A stretch of 64,000 nt of DNA from Flavobacterium gelidilacus DSM 15343 (GTDB taxonomy: Bacteria; Bacteroidota; Bacteroidia; Flavobacteriales; Flavobacteriaceae), in assembly GCF_000422685.1 (NCBI RefSeq), contig NZ_AUGN01000001.1:496001-560000 (forward strand). The letters run 5' to 3'. The notes below the pieces were generated by a model. The model was not told where the DNA came from and did not search any database. It saw nothing but the letters and a program-made list of their open reading frames with translations. Positions 17,353 through 27,415 of the stretch are shown piece after piece; position 1 is the first letter of the stretch, and each line of letters begins with the position of its first letter. Both the position numbers and the translations under genes were made by a program.

Positions 17353-17382
17353 CCATTAGCCATAACAATTGAATTTAAAAGG

Positions 17383-17423
17383 AAAAAGCACAGAGAAAGT
17401 ATAATTTCACCTGTGCTTTTTTT
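17383..17423. terminator. Hairpin terminator between amidase and cysteine desulfurase
   Basis: AAAAAGCACAG (17383-17393) pairs with CTGTGCTTTTT (17411-17421). A and T runs on either side allow use on both strands by these convergent genes. Confidence 0.75.
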
Positions 17424-17454
17424 ATATCAACTTCTGCCTTCTAAATTCTAATTT

Positions 17455-18579
17455 CTAAATCCCACTCAACCCATCAATTAAAGCATCAATATCTTCTTTG
17501 GTATTATCATGACAAAAAGAAATTCGCAAAGAAGGTTTCTTAATATCCTCATCTGCTAAAATCTCAGCCAACACATGAGAAGGCTTAATACTTCCACTCT
17601 GACAAGCACTTCCTCTCGAAACTGCAATACCTTTCATGTCCAAATTAAACAAGATCATAGCCGTCTTCTCTTCCGAAAAGGGCAACAGCACATTGACTAT
17701 GTTATAGAAAGTAGCTTCACCATTTACTTTTAATCCTTCAAAATTGGATTTCAATTGCTCTAAACAATAGGCTTTTAAAGCACTAATGTGTTTTTTATCA
17801 GTTTCTAAGTTTTCAATACACAAATCCAAAGCCTTAGACATTCCAGCAATTTGATGAACCGCTTCAGTACCAGAACGCAATCCTTTTTCTTGAGAACCAC
17901 CATGGGTAAAAGGTGTTATGGAAGCCGTTTTTCTAATAAACGTAAACCCAACTCCTTTTGGTCCGTGAAACTTATGGGCACTTGCTACGATAAAATCAAT
18001 AGGATATTTAGCTAAATCAAGAAGTTCTTTCCCAATAGATTGAACCGTATCACAATGAAACAAAGCTTTATTTTCTTGACATAAAGCACATACTTTTTCT
18101 AAGTCTAAAACCGTTCCTATTTCATTATTCACATGCATCAAGGTAACCAACGTTGGAATATCTTGTTTTAAAAGTTCTTCCAAATGCTTCATATCAATCG
18201 CACCAGAAGGCAAAATTGAAACAAAGTCAACTTGTATACCAAATTCTTTTTCAAGCGCTAAAACAGTGTATAAAGTAGCATGATGTTCAATCTTAGAAGT
18301 AATGATACGTTTAACTTGTTGTGTTTTTACCAAAGAAGTTAGAATCCAGTTGGTTGCTTCTGTTCCGTTACTCGTAAAAATAATTTCTTGAGCCGAACAA
18401 TTTAAGTGTTTTGCAATGCTTTTTCTAGCCGTTTCAACTAAAGTTTTAGCACTTCTACCAAAGCTGTGTGTTGAAGATGGGTTTCCGTAATCGTTTTGCA
18501 ATACTTCAATCATTGCTTTAATAACTTCTGGATGTACTGATGAAGTAGCAGCACTATCTAAATATATACGTTTTGACAT
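17455..18579 (-). CDS. Cysteine desulfurase, NifS/IscS family
   Basis: A PLP enzyme converting cysteine to alanine and a protein-bound persulfide for Fe-S cluster or thio-cofactor synthesis. It is 374 residues long. The PLP lysine lies in SAHKFHGPKGVGF and the active-site cysteine in SRGSACQSGS. The compact length and the SACQSGS loop fit the NifS-like group (class II of the NifS/IscS line) rather than SufS. No scaffold gene is adjacent. Confidence 0.88.
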   Translation of the reverse strand: MSKRIYLDSAATSSVHPEVIKAMIEVLQNDYGNPSSTHSFGRSAKTLVETARKSIAKHLNCSAQEIIFTSNGTEATNWILTSLVKTQQVKRIITSKIEHHATLYTVLALEKEFGIQVDFVSILPSGAIDMKHLEELLKQDIPTLVTLMHVNNEIGTVLDLEKVCALCQENKALFHCDTVQSIGKELLDLAKYPIDFIVASAHKFHGPKGVGFTFIRKTASITPFTHGGSQEKGLRSGTEAVHQIAGMSKALDLCIENLETDKKHISALKAYCLEQLKSNFEGLKVNGEATFYNIVNVLLPFSEEKTAMILFNLDMKGIAVSRGSACQSGSIKPSHVLAEILADEDIKKPSLRISFCHDNTKEDIDALIDGLSGI

Positions 18580-18598
18580 TCGATTTTAATAATTTAAG

Positions 18599-18606
18599 CA
18601 AAGATA
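18599..18606 (-). promoter_or_regulatory. -7 element of the cysteine desulfurase gene
   Basis: On the minus strand this reads TATCTTTG, an exact TAnnTTTG box, 19 bp upstream of the start codon. No TTG at the ideal distance was found. Confidence 0.5.
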
Positions 18607-18628
18607 CAAATAAGAAATTCCAAAAATG

Positions 18629-18673
18629 AAATTCCAAATTCCAACTTTAGCAAAAAATTGGAATTTGGAATTT
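18629..18673. terminator. Long hairpin, possible terminator of the MFS gene
   Basis: AAATTCCAAATTCCAA (18629-18644) is perfectly complementary to 18658-18673, a 16-bp stem with a 13-nt loop. It lies between the MFS stop and the desulfurase promoter. There is no strong T-tract, so it may serve as a transcript end or an insulating hairpin. Confidence 0.45.
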
Positions 18674-18710
18674 GGAATTTATGATAAGGAGATTTTCATT
18701 TACATGAAAA

Positions 18711-20489
18711 TTAGTGACTACCTTCTACTTCTATAGCATCAACATCTATGTTTTGTTTCTTTAACAACCCTTTTACTATAACAGCAAATAAAGTCAAGTA
18801 AGCAAAACAAACAACAGCTACAATATACGATTGGTGAATTCCAATAATATCAGACAATTTTCCTTGAATTGGAGGAATAATTCCACCACCAAGAATCATC
18901 ATAACCAAGAAAGCTGAACCTTGCGAAGTATATTTTCCTAACCCAATGATTGATAAACTAAAAATGGATGGCCACATTATCGAACAAGCTAATCCACCAG
19001 CCAAGAAAGCATAAATGGCAACTGTTCCTGTTGTGAATAATCCGATTAGCATTGCTATGATTCCGAAAGTTCCGAAAATGGTTAAAGTTCTTGCTGGTTT
19101 ATCTTTACTCAAAAAGAAAGCACCAATTTGAATGAAAACACAGAATACATAATAATATAAAGGTTTCATATCTTTTCCAGAAAGTATATTAACTCCAAGA
19201 ATAACGGCAAAAGCCACTAAAGGCACAATGATTAAAGCTATAGTTTTCTTAGCACCTTTTAAATCAAAAACACTAACAGCACCAGCCCAACGACCAATCA
19301 TTAAACTTCCCCAATACATTGAAATATAGGGTGCAATATCTGAAGATTCTAAGCCTCCAAATTCTTTTAGTTTTAATAATTCACCTAAATTACTTCCGAT
19401 TGCTACTTCAACTCCAACATATGTGAATATTGCAAGCATTCCTAAAACCAACTGAGGATATTGCATTGCTCCCCAACCTTCTGCTTTCTTTTTAGCTGAT
19501 GTATAAGAGAATAAAATTCCTCCTATAACTACGGCTAATGCCCCTAAAAGCCAATTCATTCTATATTGTTCTATATCAGATTTCAAAACTTTAAGTTCGC
19601 TGCTTTTTGCTTCCATTGTATTTCTGTAAGCAGCTAATTCATCACCTGTATAGTCTTTTAAATCATTAATATTTTTATCAGATTTATCGTATTTAATTTC
19701 TTTTTGAAGTGTTTCTATTTTCAAACCATCTTCACTTTTATAACTATGAAAAACAGGTGTAAACATTATAGCTAACAGAATTGTCATTATAACTAATGTT
19801 TTCAATGCTTTATTTGCTTTTTCAATAGGTTCATCAGAAATTCCGCTAGGTACTTTCTTAGAGAAGTAAAACAAGGCAGCTGCGGCTACAAAAAGCAAAC
19901 CAACACAGATATATAAAATCACAACCTTATTCAATTCTAAGAGTTTGATTTGTTCTTCTGAAACCGACGAAGCTGTTCCAAATAAAGCCAATGCAATTAC
20001 AATAGGACCAATTGTTGTTCCGAAAGAATTGATTCCACCACCAAGATTTACACGACTTGCTCCTGTTTTAGGATCACCCAATAAAATAGCAAACGGATTG
20101 GCAGCTGTTTGTTGCAAAGAAAATCCTAAAGCAACGATGAACAATCCTACTAACATTCCTGCATATAGATTAGCTTCTACAGCAATAATCATAGCTCCAG
20201 CTCCAAGTGCTGAAAATAATAAACCATAAACAATACTCTTTTTATAACCCCATTTTCCAACAATATCATTACCCGAACTATTTCCTAAAGCAAACAGTAA
20301 TAAAGCACCAATGTAATAGGCTGTATAAAAGGCAAAATCAACTAATTGCGATTGAAATTGGTCTAAAGAAAAGTAACTTTTACAAAAAGGAATAAAAATA
20401 CTGTTTCCGGCTGCAATAAATCCCCAAAAGAAGAACACAGTTATTAAAGTATAAAGTGCTGGGTAATTAGTTTTTATAGGTGAACTCAT
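18711..20489 (-). CDS. FucP-like sugar MFS transporter with a central insertion
   Basis: The N-terminus ([22 protein letters not shown], then [12 protein letters not shown] and [20 protein letters not shown]) is that of the fucose/glucose-galactose:H+ symporter family. Family members usually have 410-450 residues; this one has 592. About 70-80 extra residues, largely charged and coiled-coil-like ([11 protein letters not shown]..., [20 protein letters not shown]), sit between two transmembrane segments after the first half, and at least one added hydrophobic segment follows. Sugar specificity is not determinable. Confidence 0.85.
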   Translation of the reverse strand: MSSPIKTNYPALYTLITVFFFWGFIAAGNSIFIPFCKSYFSLDQFQSQLVDFAFYTAYYIGALLLFALGNSSGNDIVGKWGYKKSIVYGLLFSALGAGAMIIAVEANLYAGMLVGLFIVALGFSLQQTAANPFAILLGDPKTGASRVNLGGGINSFGTTIGPIVIALALFGTASSVSEEQIKLLELNKVVILYICVGLLFVAAAALFYFSKKVPSGISDEPIEKANKALKTLVIMTILLAIMFTPVFHSYKSEDGLKIETLQKEIKYDKSDKNINDLKDYTGDELAAYRNTMEAKSSELKVLKSDIEQYRMNWLLGALAVVIGGILFSYTSAKKKAEGWGAMQYPQLVLGMLAIFTYVGVEVAIGSNLGELLKLKEFGGLESSDIAPYISMYWGSLMIGRWAGAVSVFDLKGAKKTIALIIVPLVAFAVILGVNILSGKDMKPLYYYVFCVFIQIGAFFLSKDKPARTLTIFGTFGIIAMLIGLFTTGTVAIYAFLAGGLACSIMWPSIFSLSIIGLGKYTSQGSAFLVMMILGGGIIPPIQGKLSDIIGIHQSYIVAVVCFAYLTLFAVIVKGLLKKQNIDVDAIEVEGSH

Positions 20490-20634
20490 CTAAATTTTTA
20501 ATTTGGTTTGTTAATTTTCAAATATAGTAGAATTTTTAATTTGAAAAGGTTTTCAATGATTTTAATATCATAATTTTATCAAAAAAAATTTATAATATAA
20601 AGATTAAAGTTATTTTTGCTAAAAATATTCCCTA

Positions 20635-21150
20635 ATGAAAAAGCTTTTATTCCTTATATCAATTGTTTTTATGTTCAATTCTTGTGATGATGGAGATATT
20701 ACACTTGAGTCTTTTAATTTTTCAAGTCAATCCATTCAGAAATGTGAGAGCAAAACTTTTCTATATAAAATAAACGATAAGGAGATGTTAATATTAGATA
20801 TTTCAGCTGATCCTTATACTTATGATACAGCTGAAACAGTTTTTCCATATACAAAATCGTATGCAATAGACAATAGTTCCGTTTCTGTAATTTATAGATT
20901 ATATAATGACACAGCAACTAGTCTAACAATTTGTAGTACAATTGCACCTGCAAGTCCAACTGTAACCAACGAATGGGAAGCATTAGGTGGAACAATTGAT
21001 GTAACTACAACCCAAAGTTTTGACACAGACGGAACAACTTTACTAGGTTATACTTATTCTTTCAAACTTGTAAATGTAAATTTTTCAAATGGTACTAATA
21101 GCTTTAGTTTTGAAGAATATTTAGTTGGAAGTTATAAAACAACAATCTAA
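20635..21150 (+). CDS. Hypothetical lipoprotein
   Basis: A 171-residue protein with a lipoprotein signal (MKKLLFLISIVFMFNSCDDGD). The mature part is beta-rich with Thr/Ser repeats (TVTNEWEALGGTIDVTTTQSFDTDGTTLLGYTY split over strands) and no enzyme motif. It ends one base before the convergent Smr gene, with no terminator visible between them. Confidence 0.6.
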   Translation: MKKLLFLISIVFMFNSCDDGDITLESFNFSSQSIQKCESKTFLYKINDKEMLILDISADPYTYDTAETVFPYTKSYAIDNSSVSVIYRLYNDTATSLTICSTIAPASPTVTNEWEALGGTIDVTTTQSFDTDGTTLLGYTYSFKLVNVNFSNGTNSFSFEEYLVGSYKTTI

Positions 21151-21151
21151 T

Positions 21152-21706
21152 TTACTTTTTCTGTAAAAAATAAACCTCCATAGCACCTTGACCATATTTT
21201 TGGTAATTGGCTTCTTGGACTGTTATATTTTCGTATCGTCTTAATAGGAAATCTAATTCACTTTTTAGAACTCCTTCACCAACTCCATGAATTAAAACCA
21301 ACTTAGGAATTCGGTTACGAATAGCAAAATCCATTTGTCGTTTTGCAGTATCCATTTGTATATTTAAAATATCATAATTGCTTAATCCGGTTTTATTTGG
21401 GACTAGTTTTTCGATGTGTAAATCTACTTCTAATGCAAAAACTTCTCTTGAAGATTTCTTGTCTTTGGTAAAAGTTCGCTTTTTCTCTTCTTGTTTTTCA
21501 GCTTTTACTTGACTTATAGCAGAGTTTGAGATAAATCCTTTCAAGTCACTGGAAATTAAATTTTTAACCAATTCATTGACAAAATATGTCATCGGAAAAC
21601 CATCGCTTGTTTCAATGGTAATTTGATCAGAATTTATTCCTGTAACAACTCCATCAATCGCATCGTCTAAAACTGAAACTTTATCTCCTATTTGAAAATC
21701 TGACAT
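21152..21706 (-). CDS. Smr-domain protein
   Basis: A 184-residue protein. The C-terminal ~85 residues form an Smr (small MutS-related) domain: LDLHI-type start EVDLHIEKL, then VLIHGVGEGVLKSELDFLLRRY, the HGxGxG motif of the nuclease fold. The N-terminal 60 residues (KVSVLDDAIDGVVTGINSDQITIET) form a small beta domain of the DUF2027 kind. This is not MutS2, since the ATPase is absent. Possible RNA/DNA processing. Confidence 0.8.
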   Translation of the reverse strand: MSDFQIGDKVSVLDDAIDGVVTGINSDQITIETSDGFPMTYFVNELVKNLISSDLKGFISNSAISQVKAEKQEEKKRTFTKDKKSSREVFALEVDLHIEKLVPNKTGLSNYDILNIQMDTAKRQMDFAIRNRIPKLVLIHGVGEGVLKSELDFLLRRYENITVQEANYQKYGQGAMEVYFLQKK

Positions 21707-21812
21707 TGCTTTTTTATTTAATTATTTCAGTATCAAAAGTAAAAAAGATTAAAGGATTTAACTACAATTACATTTTTTATTTGTAAAATTGTATGCAAAT
21801 AAAATTAATTTT

Positions 21813-22091
21813 ATGGAAGAATATATGGTTCCCTGTATGAACAAATCAATATTTGGAATTGACTGTATGGGTTGCGGAACACAAAGATCTTTAGCTTTAT
21901 TGTTAGACGGCGAATTCATTGAAGCCTTTAAAATGTTTCCTGCAATTTATACTTTACTCTTATTTGGCCTTACCATAACCTTACACTTACTAGATAAAAA
22001 AAGAAACTATTTAACACCCATTGCTGTTCTTGCAGTAGCAAATGGCGTTATAATGGTTGTGAATTATTTTTATAAAATTTATATAAACTAA
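21813..22091 (+). CDS. DUF2752 membrane protein
   Basis: A 92-residue protein. The ATG at 21813 is chosen over an upstream TTG at 21789. It carries the DUF2752 signature of a cysteine-containing start (VPCMNKSIFGIDCMGCGTQRSL) followed by two hydrophobic helices. In Bacteroidota it is usually paired with a CCC-motif membrane protein, as here 23 bp downstream. Function unknown. Confidence 0.75.
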   Translation: MEEYMVPCMNKSIFGIDCMGCGTQRSLALLLDGEFIEAFKMFPAIYTLLLFGLTITLHLLDKKRNYLTPIAVLAVANGVIMVVNYFYKIYIN

Positions 22092-22114
22092 AACCAATAA
22101 ACTAAACTTAAACA

Positions 22115-22441
22115 ATGGAAAAACAAAAATTACCTAACGAACAAGCTATAATGATTCTTGGAATAGTATCTTATATCGGATGCTGCTGTACCAGTGGATT
22201 TGGAGGTCTTGTATTATCAGGAATAGGATTATTCTTGGCTAAAAAAGCTACTGATGTCTACAATCAAGACCCCGAAACATACACTTTAAAAGGAGTAAAC
22301 ACTTGGAAAATTGTTAACTTGGTTGCTTTTATCTTAAGTATACTTACAATAATCTACTACATCTACATGAAAGTCACAGGAAAAGATATAGAACAACAAG
22401 AACAACTTGAAGAACTGATTAGACAGTTTAGCAATAGATAA
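22115..22441 (+). CDS. CCC-motif membrane protein
   Basis: A 108-residue protein with two or three transmembrane segments. The first contains the triple cysteine ILGIVSYIGCCCTSGFGGL that gives the family its name, followed by the conserved GLFLAKKATDVYNQDP cytoplasmic loop. It is cotranscribed with the DUF2752 gene and ends in a strong terminator. No biochemical role is established to my knowledge. Confidence 0.75.
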   Translation: MEKQKLPNEQAIMILGIVSYIGCCCTSGFGGLVLSGIGLFLAKKATDVYNQDPETYTLKGVNTWKIVNLVAFILSILTIIYYIYMKVTGKDIEQQEQLEELIRQFSNR

Positions 22442-22445
22442 CAAC

Positions 22446-22478
22446 AAAAAAGGCTTTCATTTCTGAAAGCCTTTTTTT
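22446..22478. terminator. Strong bidirectional terminator
   Basis: AAAAAAGGCTTTCA (22446-22459) pairs perfectly with TGAAAGCCTTTTTT (22464-22477) around a 4-nt loop. It serves the CCC-motif gene and the convergent rocD. Confidence 0.9.
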
Positions 22479-22495
22479 TTATTTATAACAATATA

Positions 22496-23776
22496 TTATT
22501 TTTCAAACTCTTTTAAAGTCTTAGTAATTATTGAAACACAATCTAACAATTGTTCTTCTGTCATTACTAAAGGTGGTGCAAAACGAATGATGTTTCCATG
22601 AGTTGGTTTTGCTAATAAACCGTTTTCAGATAATTTCATACAGATATTCCAAGCGGTTTCACTTTCTTCGGTATCGTTAATTACAATCGCATTAAGCAAA
22701 CCTTTACCTCTTACTAAAGAAACAATTGAAGAAGTTTCGATATATTTATTTAATTCACTTCTAAAAAGGTTTCCTAATTTTCTTGCGTTTTGAGTCAAGT
22801 TTTCATCTTGTACAACATCTAAAGCAGCAATTGCAACAGCGGCAGCAACAGGATTTCCACCAAAAGTAGAACCATGCTGACCTGGCTTAATAACATTCAT
22901 TATTTCATCATTTGCTAAAACTGCTGAAACTGGATAAACTCCACCAGATAAAGCTTTTCCTAATATTAAAACATCAGGTTGAACGTAAGTTTCTTGTTTT
23001 TCACAAGCGTTTTCACAAGAACAATTTCCACAAACAGCTAAAATAGAACCTGTACGTGCAATTCCGGTTTGAACTTCGTCTGCAATGAATAAAACGTTAT
23101 TGTCTTTACATAATTTTTGAGCTTTTGCTAAATAATCAGAACTTGGCATATAAACTCCGGCTTCTCCTTGAATAGGTTCAACCAAGAAACCAGCTATGTT
23201 TTTAGACGATTTAATGGCTTTTTCCAACGCGTCTAAGTCGTCATAAGCAATTTTGATAAATCCTGCTGTATAAGGTCCAAAATTCTTTCTAGCATTCTCA
23301 TCATTTGAGAACGAAATGATAGTTGTAGTTCTTCCATGAAAATTGTTTTCACAAACTATTATTTGAGCATCATTTTCAGAAATACCTTTTTTCTCATAAG
23401 CCCATTTTCTACAAATTTTGATCGCCGTTTCAACAGCTTCAGCACCTGTATTCATTGGTAACACTTTATCAAAACCAAAGTATTTTGTAATGTATTCTTC
23501 ATAAACTCCTAATTTGTCGTTGTAAAAAGCACGAGAAGTTAAGGTTAATGTTTTAGCTTGTTCAATCATTGCTCCAATAATTGTTGGATGACAATGTCCT
23601 TGGTTTACAGCAGAATATGCAGAAAGAAAATCATAATATTTTTTTCCATCAACATCCCAAACGTAAACTCCTTCTCCTTTTGCTAATACAACTGGAAGTG
23701 GATGATAGTTGTGAGCACCATATTGATCCTCTAAAGCAATTGCATGATTAGCAGCATTTTTTTCTAAAACTGACAT
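22496..23776 (-). CDS. rocD: Ornithine-oxo-acid transaminase
   Basis: Transfers the delta-amino group of ornithine to 2-oxoglutarate, giving glutamate semialdehyde in arginine/ornithine breakdown. The 426-residue class III aminotransferase has [30 protein letters not shown] and the PLP lysine K274 in ILGKALSGG. Between TG and K274 there is a cysteine-rich insert, C249, C252, C254 and C258 ([11 protein letters not shown]), absent from the Bacillus and mammalian enzymes. Cytosolic. A -7 box lies 63 bp upstream. Confidence 0.92.
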   Translation of the reverse strand: MSVLEKNAANHAIALEDQYGAHNYHPLPVVLAKGEGVYVWDVDGKKYYDFLSAYSAVNQGHCHPTIIGAMIEQAKTLTLTSRAFYNDKLGVYEEYITKYFGFDKVLPMNTGAEAVETAIKICRKWAYEKKGISENDAQIIVCENNFHGRTTTIISFSNDENARKNFGPYTAGFIKIAYDDLDALEKAIKSSKNIAGFLVEPIQGEAGVYMPSSDYLAKAQKLCKDNNVLFIADEVQTGIARTGSILAVCGNCSCENACEKQETYVQPDVLILGKALSGGVYPVSAVLANDEIMNVIKPGQHGSTFGGNPVAAAVAIAALDVVQDENLTQNARKLGNLFRSELNKYIETSSIVSLVRGKGLLNAIVINDTEESETAWNICMKLSENGLLAKPTHGNIIRFAPPLVMTEEQLLDCVSIITKTLKEFEK

Positions 23777-23839
23777 AGTTATTTTTTTAATTTAATTGTA
23801 GTCAATTCCTTCTTTGGGAGAGAAATCATCCCTATTTTA

Positions 23840-23847
23840 CAAAGATA
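23840..23847 (-). promoter_or_regulatory. -7 element of rocD
   Basis: The minus strand reads TATCTTTG, an exact TAnnTTTG box. No TTG at 19-21 bp was found upstream. Just beyond it, GGTTATGA is repeated 2.6 times (23873-23893). Confidence 0.5.
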
Positions 23848-23931
23848 AAGAATTTAGGTTAATAGTTTATAAGGTTATGAGGTTATGAGGTTAAAAGTTA
23901 TTAACCTTAATATAAATTTGAAAAGTTAAAA

Positions 23932-26900
23932 TTATCTTTTTAAAGTAAAATGACCTTTAAATTCTTTTCCGTTTTCTCTGGTAACTACAAACCAATAATC
24001 AGTTGATGGCAAAGGAACACCATTATACATTCCGTCCCAAGATTTTAGGTTTCCGTTTATGATGTAAATTAATTTTCCATAGCGATCAAATATTGAAGTT
24101 TTAATATTTGGTTCGTTGTTAGAAAACTTAACTTTCCAAGTGTCATTATAACCATCATTGTTTGGTGTGAAGAATTTTGGATAGATTAACAAATAAATCG
24201 TTTCTGTTTTGATTCCACATTCGTTTTTATCTTTTACATAAACAGTGTATTCACCACTTTGTAAGCCACTAAATATAGGGCTATCTTGATAATTGATTCC
24301 GTTTAATGAATATTCATAATCTCCATCACCAGAAACAGATACAGAAATTATATTGCTATTGTCTGTCCAATCTTCTGTAATTATTTCCTCAATAGTCGCT
24401 ATGTTAGAATTTACAACTGTTATATTTTCTGTTGTTGAACAAATTATAGTACCATAATTTTTTGTTACAGTTAAAGTGTATTGTCCTGCTTGAGTGATAG
24501 TTGTTTGATTTGATGTAGAACCATTTGACCAATTATAACTTGTAAATCCAGAAGGAGCTGTTATTGTTATTGGATTGCCTTCACAAATTGTATAACTCTG
24601 GTTTATATTTAAAATAGGATTTGGATGAATTATCAATTGAAAAGTACTTGTGCTAAAGCAATTTGCACTTAATATGTTTTCAATTCTAACATAAATTGTT
24701 TTCACTAATTGATTACTTGTATAATTAGTAAGTAAAGGATTTGAATCATTATTCGCATCTTGTTGACTATTATGATAAGTAACTGCAAATTCTGCTGGGT
24801 TTTGACTTCCTAAAACTATGGAAGTTTGTTGCGACAAATCAAATGTTTCTGTTGCATCATTTCCAGCATCACATATATGTAAATTTTGTGGTTGATTTGC
24901 AATTGGCATTTTGTATAATCCTATTTGAAAACTTGTTGTAGCAAAACAGTTAGTATTTGTATTATTTTGTATTCTAACAAAAATGGTTTGTGGGTTTGAA
25001 ATGTTTGTATAGTTATTATTTAATGGACTTATAGCATTATCAGCATCGGTTTGATTTACATAATAAGTAACTGTAAAACTAGATGCGTTTTGACTACCTA
25101 AAACAACAGAATTATTTTGAGCTAAATTAAAAACTCCTATTCCATCATTAGAAATGTCATCACATATAAAAATAGCATTCGGTGTATTTGCAATTGGAAG
25201 ATTTGAAACAACTAATTTAAAACTATCAATCACTTTACAATTTGCATTTCCAATAGCTGCAATAGAATAATAAACAACTTGATTATTTGTTGTGTTATTT
25301 ATAGGAGTTGTAATTGCATTTGTATCATTTTGAGCATTAGCAAAAGTTAAATAGTACTTTACTTCAAAAACAGTTGCTGATTGACCATTTAAAATTTCAT
25401 TAGTTTTTGTTGATAAATCAAATTGTTCTATGACGTTATTTGTTGCATCATCACAAACTACATAATCACTAACAGTTAATATGGTTGGTTGTTGGATGAC
25501 TTGTATATTGAAAGTTGTTGTTGCAAAACAGTCAGTGTTTAAATTATTTTCGATTCTAACATATATTGTTTCCAAAGACAAAGTGTTAGAATATAATAAT
25601 GGTAATGGAGCAGTATTTGTATCAGCATCGCTTTGTGAAGCATGATAACTTACTGAAAAATTGGTTGAAGATTGCGATCCTAGAACTGTAGCTGTTTTTG
25701 TTTGTAAATTAAATTGCTCTATTCCATTATAAGGTAGAGACTCACAAATAATATAATTTGAAACTACGTTTGCAATGGGTTGTTGAAATAAATTTACATC
25801 AAAACTTGTTATAGCATTACAATTAGTATTGGCTGTATTGTAAACTTTAGCATAATAAGTTGTGGTGCCTAAAGCTAAATTTTGAGTAGTTGCTAAAATA
25901 TTGGTATGATTTTCAGCATTAGCTTGACTTGAAAAATAAGCGACTCCAAAAGTTGTAGTGGATTGACTTCCTAAAACAGTTGCATTGAATTGTGACAAAT
26001 CATAACTCATTGCAACTGTCCCACAAACTTCTTGATTTGCAATTGAATTTGCAATAACTGGAACTTCGGAAACAACTATTTGCTTGGTTCTTGTAATTGT
26101 TTGTGTGCCGCTTGTAATTGTTGCACTGACTGTAAATGAACCTGCTGTTAGATAAGTATGTGGAGGATTTAAAGCTGTTGAATTAGCTGAACCATCTCCA
26201 AAATCCCAAACCACTGAAGTAATAGTGGTATTATTTGTTAAATCAAAATTTGTTATTTCTCCTAAACAATTGTTTTGTGCTAATATACCTGAATTGAAAT
26301 AGGACTGAATGAATGTTGGCAAGCCTAAGTATGACGTTTTGCCTCCTAAATAAAAATCTTGGTATTGAAAATTACAACCTAATCCTATAGCATCTGGATT
26401 GTGTATCGTGCTAATAAAAGGTTCATCATAAACAGCACAATAAATTTTACCATCAACACCTAATTGTAAGGCTCCAAAAAAGAGATATGCCGTAGACGGT
26501 GCCTGATAAATTAATAGTTCACTGGCTGCAATATTAGTTACTGTTAAATCATATTGAAATATTTTAATACGATTAGCAATATATAATCGCTCTCCAGATG
26601 GAGAAAATTCAACTCCATAATTAATGTTATTATTTAAATTTATATAATTACTTAATTGTCCATTACTTGAATTAAAATCAAACAAATCAATACCAGAGAA
26701 ATTATTAGCTGCTGCAAGTTTAGTTCCGTTTGGTGAAAATTTTAAATAACCAATTTTATTTTCATTTAAAGATATTACTGCTCCAATTGAATTTATTACT
26801 GGGCTTGTGTCAACACCTAATGAACTTACTTTAAAAGAATAAAAATTATTGTTTCCAAAATCATGAGCAACAACCCAATAGTCATTGCCATTTGCATGTT

Positions 26901-27378
26901 TTACAGAAGTTAGTTTTTCGCAAACACTCCCAGACATAAGATTAATATTTTTATTAGCAGTAACATCTCCAAAACCACCATTTAAACTTATATCTACTTC
27001 TGAATAGTTTATACCATCAGATAGAAATTCAGTACTGCAAGTAAAGATATAATATATAGTTGAACTACCTGGTTTAGGAACAATTATTGCAGACTGCGTA
27101 CTTGATGGATGTCCTAAAAGACCTGTTCCATTTGGCATAATAGAATGATTTCTATCCCAAACTGTTATACCATCTGTATAAAATAATAGTTGCCCCGCAC
27201 CATTTGAAATTGTGGCACAGCCCTCACCAGTATTTAATTGCCCATCGATTAAAGCAGTAGGTGGGTTGGTGTTAAAATTTAACCCCGCATTTTGCCCAAA
27301 ATACCAAATGTTGGCTTCACCCTGAGAGTAAGCAAAATTAAATATGAGTAAAAAATATAGAAGTAATAATTTTTTCAT
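23932..27378 (-). CDS. T9SS type B cargo with PKD domain and five ~95-residue repeats
   Basis: A 1148-residue surface or secreted protein. A signal peptide (MKKLLLLYFLLIFNFAYSQ) is followed by a WD/propeller-like region (residues ~20-370, with LKFSPNGTKLAAAN and VEFSPSGERLYIAN), then a PKD domain (VVWDFGDGSANS...PPHTYLTAGSFTV). Five repeats come next, each opening with a cysteine phrase (VCGTVA, ICESLP, VCDDAT, ICDDIS, ICDAGN) and containing VLGSQ or ILNGQ and YY/YVRI strands. After another Ig-like segment comes the gliding-type CTD with FTPNNDGYND, IFDRYGKLI and WDGMYNGVPLPSTDYWF, the type B T9SS sorting signal. Probably an adhesin. Confidence 0.9.
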   Translation of the reverse strand: MKKLLLLYFLLIFNFAYSQGEANIWYFGQNAGLNFNTNPPTALIDGQLNTGEGCATISNGAGQLLFYTDGITVWDRNHSIMPNGTGLLGHPSSTQSAIIVPKPGSSTIYYIFTCSTEFLSDGINYSEVDISLNGGFGDVTANKNINLMSGSVCEKLTSVKHANGNDYWVVAHDFGNNNFYSFKVSSLGVDTSPVINSIGAVISLNENKIGYLKFSPNGTKLAAANNFSGIDLFDFNSSNGQLSNYINLNNNINYGVEFSPSGERLYIANRIKIFQYDLTVTNIAASELLIYQAPSTAYLFFGALQLGVDGKIYCAVYDEPFISTIHNPDAIGLGCNFQYQDFYLGGKTSYLGLPTFIQSYFNSGILAQNNCLGEITNFDLTNNTTITSVVWDFGDGSANSTALNPPHTYLTAGSFTVSATITSGTQTITRTKQIVVSEVPVIANSIANQEVCGTVAMSYDLSQFNATVLGSQSTTTFGVAYFSSQANAENHTNILATTQNLALGTTTYYAKVYNTANTNCNAITSFDVNLFQQPIANVVSNYIICESLPYNGIEQFNLQTKTATVLGSQSSTNFSVSYHASQSDADTNTAPLPLLYSNTLSLETIYVRIENNLNTDCFATTTFNIQVIQQPTILTVSDYVVCDDATNNVIEQFDLSTKTNEILNGQSATVFEVKYYLTFANAQNDTNAITTPINNTTNNQVVYYSIAAIGNANCKVIDSFKLVVSNLPIANTPNAIFICDDISNDGIGVFNLAQNNSVVLGSQNASSFTVTYYVNQTDADNAISPLNNNYTNISNPQTIFVRIQNNTNTNCFATTSFQIGLYKMPIANQPQNLHICDAGNDATETFDLSQQTSIVLGSQNPAEFAVTYHNSQQDANNDSNPLLTNYTSNQLVKTIYVRIENILSANCFSTSTFQLIIHPNPILNINQSYTICEGNPITITAPSGFTSYNWSNGSTSNQTTITQAGQYTLTVTKNYGTIICSTTENITVVNSNIATIEEIITEDWTDNSNIISVSVSGDGDYEYSLNGINYQDSPIFSGLQSGEYTVYVKDKNECGIKTETIYLLIYPKFFTPNNDGYNDTWKVKFSNNEPNIKTSIFDRYGKLIYIINGNLKSWDGMYNGVPLPSTDYWFVVTRENGKEFKGHFTLKR

Positions 27379-27415
27379 AAAATAAATTTCAAAAAAATAT
27401 TTTTTTTATTTAATT

